Shown here piece by piece: positions 14,936 to 21,545 of a DNA stretch of 31,626 nucleotides. Source of the stretch: an uncultured Collinsella sp. (lineage in GTDB: Bacteria > Actinomycetota > Coriobacteriia > Coriobacteriales > Coriobacteriaceae); the NCBI GenBank assembly GCA_934646865.1, contig CAKUEU010000015.1:1-31626 (forward strand), read 5' to 3'. The notes beneath the pieces are model-generated. The model saw only the letters and a program-made list of their open reading frames with translations, was not told where the DNA came from and ran no database searches. The stretch's first letter is position 1. Each line of letters starts with the position of its first letter. The translations under genes were made by a program, and so were the position numbers.

Positions 14936-16447
14936 TTAGTAGCTGTCGTACGAATAGTCGGTAGAATCGTTAGTCGTCTGACCATCGGCGGCGGTATCAG
15001 TGCCGTCAGTGGACTGGGCATCGGTGCCGTCAGTGCTGTCGGTACCATCGGTGGAATCGGCACCATCAGTACTTTCACCATTCTCGGAGTCAGTCGACTC
15101 CTTCTTGGGAACGGTGATGGTCACGCGCGCCACGCCTGACGTCTTGGTGTCGTAACGGACCTTTTCGCCGTTCTTGGTAACGGTGACGTCGGAAGGCTTG
15201 GATGTGGTGATCTCGATCGAGGACTCGGGCGTGTACTCCTGTTCAAAGGGACCGGTCGCCTGGGCGCCATAGACCGACTTGCCGTCGACCTTGACCTCAA
15301 TCCAAGCGGTCTTACCCTTGGCAACGGAGACCTTGACCTTCGTGACCTCGTTTTCTTCCTTCTTGGCCGTTGTCTTAGCGGTATCCGAATCGGTCGACTC
15401 GTCCGTCGCCTCATCGGCATCTTCATCCGCATCGACGGTCTCGGTCTTCTTAGAAGACTTCTTAGTTGTTGTCTTGGTTGCCGCAGGCGTCTCGGGCGTC
15501 GACTCGGGCGCTGCAGAACCGCAGCCGCGCAGAAGCACCACGATGAGCACGATCAGCAGCAGGACAACGGCACCGATACCGGCGTAGACGATACGCGGAT
15601 CAAGTCCGTTATTCTGCGGGACACGCGAGCCGCCGCGCCCACGATTGGAACCGCCGCGACCGCTGTTCTGCGGCATTCGGCCGCGGCTGCTATCGGAACG
15701 ACCACGATAGCTTCCCTGGCCCTGAAGGCTACGTTGCCCCGAGCGCGGAGCGAGCTCGCCACGACCCTGATAGCTGCGCTGCCCCGAACGAGAAGCCGAT
15801 GAACGCTGCCCATAGGGCTGCGACTGCGAGCGAAGACGCGGCGTTACCTGCGTGGTATCGGCATCCGCATAGCCGCCGCGAGAACGACCGGCAGAAACGC
15901 CACGGTGGCCGCGATCGGAATAGCCGCCATCACCGTATCCAGCGCGAGGGTCACGTGCGATTCCACGGGCAGCCGGAAGCGCACGGTCTTCGGGCATCGG
16001 CGTGCTACGGAACCGGTCACGTTGAGAGCGAATCTCCTCGCCCGAACCCGTCTCGGTAATATAGCCGGCCTGCTGAGGACGCTGGCCATAACGCGTTGAG
16101 CGCCCGCCCTGAACCATCAGGAAGCGACCGTTGTCGACCGAGGAGCGCGAATTGACGTATCCGGCGGCGTCCTGAAAACGACCACCCTGCTGCGATGTCT
16201 CGCGCTCGTATGCCATCAGGTCGTCAAAGTAAGCATTGACGACCTCGCGCGGATTGAGGCCCAAGAAGCGTGCATAGCTCGAAATCATGCCCTGCGCATA
16301 GCCGCGCGGGGGCATCGATGCAAAGTTACCGGTCTCGAAAAACTCGATGATCTGCGGCCTGATTTTGATGGTGTTGGCGACCTGCTGAATGGAAAGGCCC
16401 ATTCGGCGACGCTGCTCGAGCAGCATGTCACCAAAGCGTGCAGCCAT
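14936..16447 (-). CDS. RodZ-like protein: HTH, low-complexity linker, membrane segment, DUF4115-like C-terminus
   Basis: A 503-residue bitopic membrane protein. Residues 1-80 form the RodZ-type helix-turn-helix (LLEQRRRMGLSIQQVANTIK), which in rod-shaped bacteria binds MreB. Residues about 84-285 are a disordered Arg/Gly/Ser/Gln-rich linker with repeated SGQRS and GRGG units. A membrane segment spans about 286-306. The external part has a Thr/Lys/Asp-rich stalk, a DUF4115-like domain at about 365-450 and an Asp/Ser/Thr/Gly-rich tail with repeated STDG units. The ATG overlaps the ftsK stop by one base (TGATG). Neighbouring ftsK supports a role in shape or division. The linker is much longer than in Bacillus or E. 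coli RodZ. Confidence 0.88.
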   Translation of the reverse strand: MAARFGDMLLEQRRRMGLSIQQVANTIKIRPQIIEFFETGNFASMPPRGYAQGMISSYARFLGLNPREVVNAYFDDLMAYERETSQQGGRFQDAAGYVNSRSSVDNGRFLMVQGGRSTRYGQRPQQAGYITETGSGEEIRSQRDRFRSTPMPEDRALPAARGIARDPRAGYGDGGYSDRGHRGVSAGRSRGGYADADTTQVTPRLRSQSQPYGQRSSASRSGQRSYQGRGELAPRSGQRSLQGQGSYRGRSDSSRGRMPQNSGRGGSNRGRGGSRVPQNNGLDPRIVYAGIGAVVLLLIVLIVVLLRGCGSAAPESTPETPAATKTTTKKSSKKTETVDADEDADEATDESTDSDTAKTTAKKEENEVTKVKVSVAKGKTAWIEVKVDGKSVYGAQATGPFEQEYTPESSIEITTSKPSDVTVTKNGEKVRYDTKTSGVARVTITVPKKESTDSENGESTDGADSTDGTDSTDGTDAQSTDGTDTAADGQTTNDSTDYSYDSY

Positions 16448-19227
16448 CAGAATCCTCCAAACTCACGATCTTCACGTGCCATCTCGGCGTCAACGGACTC
16501 AAGCGCGGCGAGGCCTTCTTCGTCCAGCAGGACCTCGCGCGGCTTGGAACCATCGGGCGGTCCGACGACACCCTTTTCTTCCAGCATGTCCATAATACGC
16601 CCGGCGCGCGCATAGCCAACCTTTAGGCGGCGTTGCAGGCCAGATGTGGAGCCCAGCTGCGATTCCACCACAATATGGGCGGCTTCCCAGATGAGCGGAT
16701 CATCGTCTTGCGGCTCGGCAACGCCGGTACGCACGATGCCGCCGCCACCCGCCATGGACATGGAGGCGGGAGCCACGGCCGAAAGAATCTCCTCGTGGTA
16801 ATCGGGCTCGCTTTGCGACTTGACGAACTCGACAATCTCGTTGATCTCGTCATCCGAAACGAAGCAGCCCTGGATACGACGGGGCTTGCCCCAGTCGACC
16901 TTGGAGAACAGCATGTCGCCCAGGCCGGTGAGCTTTTCGGCACCCATCTGGTCGATGATGACGCGTGAGTCGATGCCCGTGGCGACGTTAAAGGCGATAC
17001 GGTTGGTGATGTTGGCCTTGATGAGACCCGTCACCACGTTGGAACTCGGTCGCTGCGTAGCAACGATAAGGTGGATACCGGCGGCACGGCCCAGCTGGGC
17101 GATACGCACGATCGATGCTTCGACGTCCTTGCCGGCGACCATCATCAGGTCCGAGAGCTCATCGATGATAATGACCAGATAAGGCATCTTTTGCGGCGGG
17201 TTGTCGTAGTGCTCAAACTCGCCAGCGGCCTGCTTTTCGTTGTAGGTCGAGATCTTACGAACGTTCAGGCGCTCGAAGACCTTCAAGCGGCGCTCCATCT
17301 CGGACACGGCCCACTGCAGCGCGCTGGCGGCCTGCTTAGGCTCAGTCACCACGGGCACGTACAGATGCGGCAAGCCGTTGTAGCCCGCGAGCTCGACGCG
17401 TTTGGGGTCGACCATGATCAGGCGAACGTCCTCGGGAAGCGCGCGCATGAGCAAGGTCGTGATAATGGAGTTGATCATCACCGACTTACCGGAACCCGTG
17501 GTACCGGCGATCAGCAGGTGGGGCATCTTGGCGAGGTCGGCGACAACCGGCGTACCCTCGGCATCGCGGCCGATGGCAAGCTCGAGCGGGCCACCCTTGA
17601 CATAGGGCAGCACGTCACCCAAGTTGACGTTTTGGCGCTTGCGGTTGGGAATCTCGATACCCACAAGCGAAGTGCCGGGAATCGGCGCGAAGATGCGCAC
17701 CGACTGGGCGGCAAGCGACAGCGCGATATCGTCCTCGAGGCTCGAAATCTTGCTCACGCGCTCGCCCTCGCCGGGCTGCAGCTTAAAGGTCGTCACCGTG
17801 GGTCCGGCAATCCAGCCGACGACGCGGGCGCTACGACCAAACTCGAGCAGGGTCGACTGCAGCGACTCGGCAGTCTGCTCCAGCTCCTTGTCCGATGACG
17901 CAGCAGAGGCAGACTGAGGGTTGGCATGCAGAATCTCGAGCGGCGGAAGCTTAAGGCCGTCCTCTTCTTCACCCTCGTTATCTGCGGAAGCGTTGTCCGC
18001 TCCCCCATCGCTAACAGCAGGCGTCTCGGCCGCGCTCGCGGCAGACGCATCGGCAACCTTAGGATGCTTCAGGAAGTCGGGAATCTGCGGAGCTGCCGAA
18101 ACAGGGTTCACGGCAAACGGAGGCTCGGACTCATCAATCTTGGCCGGATCATCTTCCATCGAAAGCTGGCCAGTTACCTGACCGCGCTTGGCATGACGGC
18201 GCGGCAGTAAGGTCGTCTTGGCGGTCTCGATCGGAGCCTCGTCGTCCTCGTCATCGCCCTCGGTAAGCTCAATCTCGCTCTCGGACCACGACGGATCAGG
18301 TTCGCTTGTATTGAGTTTGGGCACAGCCTTGCCCTTCTTGGCGTGGCGGCGCGGCAGCAGCGTCGTCTTGGCGCGCTCGGCCTCTACAGCATCGGACACG
18401 TCGACAAACGGATCCTCATCCTCGTCCTCATCGTCCAGAATCGGATCGACCTCGCCGCCCATAACCGTAGTCACAGCAGCATCGGAACCCTTTTGGCGCA
18501 GAATGCTCAGGTGAGGACGGGCAATACCGGGGACCGAAAGGGCTTCATCGTCACCCCACGGGCTCGCGTTGACATCGGCACGACGGCGCTCGGCAAAATC
18601 GGCCGCACGGTCGCGGGCAGAGCGCAAAACCCCTCCCACCGAAAAGCCGATGATGACAAAGCCAACGACTGCCAGACCCAACAGGACCACCATCGCGATG
18701 GGCTTACCCAGGGCGTTCTGCAACGCGCTCGCAATGAATGCACCGATGTACCCACCCGAGGCGGACAGGTTTTGCGGCGTGAACATAAGGTCGCACGAGT
18801 CACTGGTGCCCGGCACCATAAGCGACAAGATAGAGACGACAGCGACAAAGACCACGGCGCCGCCCGCGACAGAGCGCACGTTGAGCGGCGAATCATCGCC
18901 CAAAAAGAGCGTGGCGGCAAACAGCAGGATGACGATCGGCAAAACGTAGGCACCCAAGCCAAAACCCAGGTGATAGAAACCGGCAACCGCAGCCGTAACA
19001 GGTGCGGTCGCCGGCGAAATCACGGCAATGAAGGACGCAATCGCCAAAACGGCGATGACCACGCCGGCGATATCGCGGTTGGCCGAAGGCTCGACCAAAG
19101 GCTCAAAATCGTCGAACTCGGCCTCGTGGCCCTTATTGGCACGAAGATGGGAACCGGCACCCTTAGCAGATGCCGGTTGGTTGTTGGCTTTATTGCCTTT
19201 GGCGTTTTGTGCAGATCCGCGCGCCAA
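16447..19227 (-). CDS. ftsK: FtsK/SpoIIIE DNA translocase
   Basis: Septum-located ATPase that pumps chromosomal DNA and helps decatenation at division. The 926-residue protein has about four to five membrane segments between residues 53 and 198, an acidic linker to about 425, the alpha/beta motor with Walker A GTTGSGKS (575-582) and IIIDELSDLMM Walker B, and a C-terminal gamma winged helix (YARAGRIMDMLEEKG). The start is TTG at 19227: GGAGG stands 6 bases before it, overlapping the rnj end, and no better start is nearby. The linker carries the sequence AKTTLLPRRHAK twice, near 286-297 and 336-347. It lies one base after rnj and overlaps the rodZ-like gene. Confidence 0.96.
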   Translation of the reverse strand: MARGSAQNAKGNKANNQPASAKGAGSHLRANKGHEAEFDDFEPLVEPSANRDIAGVVIAVLAIASFIAVISPATAPVTAAVAGFYHLGFGLGAYVLPIVILLFAATLFLGDDSPLNVRSVAGGAVVFVAVVSILSLMVPGTSDSCDLMFTPQNLSASGGYIGAFIASALQNALGKPIAMVVLLGLAVVGFVIIGFSVGGVLRSARDRAADFAERRRADVNASPWGDDEALSVPGIARPHLSILRQKGSDAAVTTVMGGEVDPILDDEDEDEDPFVDVSDAVEAERAKTTLLPRRHAKKGKAVPKLNTSEPDPSWSESEIELTEGDDEDDEAPIETAKTTLLPRRHAKRGQVTGQLSMEDDPAKIDESEPPFAVNPVSAAPQIPDFLKHPKVADASAASAAETPAVSDGGADNASADNEGEEEDGLKLPPLEILHANPQSASAASSDKELEQTAESLQSTLLEFGRSARVVGWIAGPTVTTFKLQPGEGERVSKISSLEDDIALSLAAQSVRIFAPIPGTSLVGIEIPNRKRQNVNLGDVLPYVKGGPLELAIGRDAEGTPVVADLAKMPHLLIAGTTGSGKSVMINSIITTLLMRALPEDVRLIMVDPKRVELAGYNGLPHLYVPVVTEPKQAASALQWAVSEMERRLKVFERLNVRKISTYNEKQAAGEFEHYDNPPQKMPYLVIIIDELSDLMMVAGKDVEASIVRIAQLGRAAGIHLIVATQRPSSNVVTGLIKANITNRIAFNVATGIDSRVIIDQMGAEKLTGLGDMLFSKVDWGKPRRIQGCFVSDDEINEIVEFVKSQSEPDYHEEILSAVAPASMSMAGGGGIVRTGVAEPQDDDPLIWEAAHIVVESQLGSTSGLQRRLKVGYARAGRIMDMLEEKGVVGPPDGSKPREVLLDEEGLAALESVDAEMAREDREFGGF

Positions 19228-19228
19228 A

Positions 19229-20899
19229 CTAAACCTCCATGACGACCGGGATGATCATCGGACGGGTGCGCGTACGGCTCCAGATAAAGTTGGAGAGCGA
19301 GTCGCGCACGGCCTTGCGAATGGCATCGGAGCCGCTGCTCGTAAAGCTAAACTTGCCCTTCTCAATCGTCTTCATGATGGACGCGGAAGCATCCTCGGAG
19401 AACTGATCGTCGATAGCAAACGAGACACCGCGGCCCGAGAACTCGATGGCCTCGATCTTCTTGTGCTTAAGCGAAACGATAGCGACAGCCGTGACCATAC
19501 CGTCGTTGGCGAGCTTCTGGCGATCGCGCAGAACGATGGGGTCGGTATCGCCGATGCGCAGGCCGTCGACATAGACGACGCCGGACTCGACGGGCGTACC
19601 GCGCTTGACGATACCGCCACGCATCTCGAGCGTGTCACCGTTGTCGAGGATAAAGATATGGTCGTCCTTGAGGCCCATCTTGCGAGCAAGCTGGGCATGG
19701 GCGCGCAGATGCACCGCCTCGCCGTGGACCGGCATAAAGTACGTAGGCTTGGCCATGGCCATCAGGAGCTTGAGCTCCTCCTGGCTGCCGTGACCCGAGA
19801 CATGGACGAGGGCGCGGTTCTTATCCCACACATCGCAGCCAAGCTTGGCCAGGCTGTTGACGACCTGCTGAACGGCCTTTTCGTTACCGGGGACGGGCGT
19901 TGCAGAGAGGATGACGGTATCGCCCTCGTGGATGGAGAGCGTCTTGTGCTCGCCGTTGGCCATGCGCGACAGCGCCGACAGCGGCTCGCCCTGAGAACCG
20001 GTGCACATGACGACGATCTTGTCGTCGGGCAGGTTATCGATATCGAAGGCATCGATGATATCCGCATCGTCGATGTTGAGGTAACCGAGCTCGCGCGCCA
20101 CGCGAGTGTTGGTGAGCATGGAGCGACCGGTCACAACGACCTTGCGGCCGCACTTGCGCGCGGCATCGCAGATCTGCTGCAGACGATGGATGTGGCTCGA
20201 GAACGACGCGACGAACACGCGGCCCGGAGCATTCTTGATGGCATGCAGCAGGTTGGGGCCAACCTCGGCCTCGGACTTGGTAAAGCCGGGAACGGTGGCG
20301 TTGGTGGAGTCGGAGAGCAGCAGATCGATGCCCTGCTTGGCGAAGCGGCTGATGGCGGCATAGTCGGGCGTGACACCGTCGATGGGCGTCTGGTCGAGCT
20401 TAAAGTCGCCGGTGTGCATAACGGTGCCCTGGTTGGTGCGAATGAACACACCCAGAGCGCCGGGGATGGAGTGCGTCATCGAGAAGAAGTCGAGCGAGAT
20501 GCCGCCGAGATTGACGTGGCTGCCGCCCTTGACCTCGCGGAACTTAGGCGCACGGATGCGGAACTCGGAGAGCTTGCCCTCGATAAAGCCGAGCGTCAAC
20601 TTGCTCGAGAAGATGGGCACCTTGTTGTTGAGGTCCTGCAGCAGGTACGGAAGCGAACCGGTGTGGTCCTCGTGGCCGTGGGTGACGATAATGCCGCGGA
20701 GCTTTTCCTCATTCTCCAGAACGTAGGTGTAGTCCGGGAGTACCAGGTCGATACCGGGCTGGGAGTCGTCGGGGAACATGAGGCCAGCGTCGACGAGCAC
20801 CATGTCGTCGCCGCACTCGAAGACCGTCATGTTCTTGCCGATGCCATCAAGGCCGCCGAGCGGGATGATCTTCAAGGGAGATGATTTTTTAGCTGCCAT
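19229..20899 (-). CDS. rnj: RNase J
   Basis: Metallo-beta-lactamase/beta-CASP ribonuclease with 5'-3' exonuclease and endonuclease activity in mRNA decay and rRNA maturation. The 556-residue length is standard. The zinc motif HGHEDH is at 74-79, followed by the beta-CASP core (TGSQGEPLSALSRMANG) and the GHGSQEELKLLM and PVHGE motifs. The ATG at 20899 gives the family N-terminus (PLGGLDGIGKNM); the frame stays open to 20989 but those residues are unlike RNase J. The AAGGAAA site is about 12 bases upstream, a long spacing. A leader of more than 100 bases with a hairpin precedes it. Confidence 0.96.
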   Translation of the reverse strand: MAAKKSSPLKIIPLGGLDGIGKNMTVFECGDDMVLVDAGLMFPDDSQPGIDLVLPDYTYVLENEEKLRGIIVTHGHEDHTGSLPYLLQDLNNKVPIFSSKLTLGFIEGKLSEFRIRAPKFREVKGGSHVNLGGISLDFFSMTHSIPGALGVFIRTNQGTVMHTGDFKLDQTPIDGVTPDYAAISRFAKQGIDLLLSDSTNATVPGFTKSEAEVGPNLLHAIKNAPGRVFVASFSSHIHRLQQICDAARKCGRKVVVTGRSMLTNTRVARELGYLNIDDADIIDAFDIDNLPDDKIVVMCTGSQGEPLSALSRMANGEHKTLSIHEGDTVILSATPVPGNEKAVQQVVNSLAKLGCDVWDKNRALVHVSGHGSQEELKLLMAMAKPTYFMPVHGEAVHLRAHAQLARKMGLKDDHIFILDNGDTLEMRGGIVKRGTPVESGVVYVDGLRIGDTDPIVLRDRQKLANDGMVTAVAIVSLKHKKIEAIEFSGRGVSFAIDDQFSEDASASIMKTIEKGKFSFTSSGSDAIRKAVRDSLSNFIWSRTRTRPMIIPVVMEV

Positions 20900-20942
20900 A
20901 AGTGAGTGTTGTTTCCTTTCTTCGAAACAGGGTCTGGAACAA

Positions 20943-20975
20943 CCGACGGGGCGCTTCTGGCAAACCGACCGTCGG
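20943..20975 (-). other. Hairpin in the rnj leader
   Basis: CCGACGG and CCGTCGG form a 7-bp stem around 19 bases, about 45 bases before the rnj ATG. No U-run follows, so it is not a terminator. It may affect RNase J translation or 5'-end access. Confidence 0.4.
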
Positions 20976-21019
20976 GAACGTACAAACATGCATCACGGAG
21001 TCGACGCATTAACCACAGT

Positions 21020-21048
21020 ATGATACCCATTTGCACAGCCACAGACCA
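21020..21048 (-). promoter_or_regulatory. Possible rnj promoter
   Basis: On the minus strand, TATCAT (21020-21025) lies 17 bp after a weak TGGTCT (21043-21048). It is placed between element E1 and rnj and would give a leader of about 115 bases. The -35 is poor, so this is tentative. Confidence 0.35.
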
Positions 21049-21088
21049 CCCATGCATTAAAGCCCCATCTGGACCCGTCTATCCCGCC

Positions 21089-21222
21089 GGTTTCCCGTGG
21101 GGGCGGGCACTGATGAAGTTTCCTGCTCTACAGTCCTGCTCACGACGGAGGCCACATTAAGTGGCCTCCTGTTCGTGCGGAACTCGCGATAAACTTCATC
21201 AGTGCCCGCCCCACGGGAAACC
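21089..21222. repeat. Palindromic structured element E1
   Basis: Arms at 21089-21121 and 21191-21222 pair over 32 bp with one bulged G. The 69-base core at 21122-21190 contains a 9-bp hairpin (GGAGGCCAC, loop ATTAA, GTGGCCTCC; 21147-21169). On the two sides of it are CCTGCTCTACAGTCCTG and CGGAACTCGCGAT, identical to those of E2. E2 is the same element in reverse orientation. No coding frame crosses it convincingly. It could be an RNA, a recombination or protein site, or a small mobile repeat. The direction of any transcript is unknown. Confidence 0.85.
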
Positions 21223-21349
21223 TACCAAAAAGGGACAGGTTTATTTTGATCGGTTTAATCTAGGGAAATACTGCACATGCATTGTCTAGAGATCTGAAAT
21301 CCGATCGCTCAATAGACTATTTGACAAAATCGCAACCCGCACTTACCAG
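21223..21349. other. AT-richer spacer between elements E1 and E2
   Basis: This 127-base stretch has no gene. It holds a plus-strand TTGACA at 21321-21326 followed after 17 bp by TACCAG, a weak promoter candidate that would transcribe E2. Next to E1 lies GGGACAGGTTTATTTTG (21232-21248), which resembles intergenic repeat sequence I have seen in other genomes; only one copy is here. Confidence 0.4.
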
Positions 21350-21498
21350 CCCTTTTTGCTTGCGTGCGGGGGCGGCGCATATGAAGTTTATCGCGAGTTC
21401 CGCACGCAAAGGAAAGCACTTAATGTGCTTTCCGTCTTGCGCAGGACTGTAGAGCAGGAAACTTCATATGCGCCGCCCCCGCGCGCAAGCAAAAAGGG
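21350..21498. repeat. Palindromic structured element E2, inverted relative to E1
   Basis: Arms at 21350-21389 and 21459-21498 are 40 bases long and pair with a single exception (21365 against 21483, a G-U pair if the plus strand is transcribed). The 69-base core (21390-21458), read on the minus strand, matches the E1 core at 59 of 69 positions. The differences lie in paired positions; the inner hairpin reads GGAAAGCAC, ATTAA, GTGCTTTCC. The innermost 9 bp of the outer stem (ATGAAGTTT) are shared with E1, but the rest differs in sequence while remaining paired. The right arm includes the T-run and first bases of the pnp terminator. Confidence 0.87.
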
Positions 21499-21520
21499 CG
21501 ACCCCAGTGCGGAGTCGCCC
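21491..21520 (-). terminator. Intrinsic terminator of pnp
   Basis: On the minus strand GGGCGAC and GTCGCCC form a 7-bp stem around 11 bases, followed by TTTTT. It lies 25 bases past the pnp stop. Its T-run is also part of the right arm of element E2, so folding of E2 could compete with it. Confidence 0.85.
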
Positions 21521-21545
21521 TTGCGTTGCTGCTTATGTGCGGCTG

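Noticed and set aside
14980..15080. Simple-sequence phase-variable tract in the rodZ-like tail
   Set aside because: The STDG-coding units are imperfect at the DNA level and in multiples of three, so slippage would change length but not switch the frame.
21089..21498. CRISPR array, retron or intron as explanation of E1 and E2
   Set aside because: There are only two copies in opposite orientation, no spacer-repeat series, no reverse transcriptase or cas gene, and no group I/II intron core recognised.
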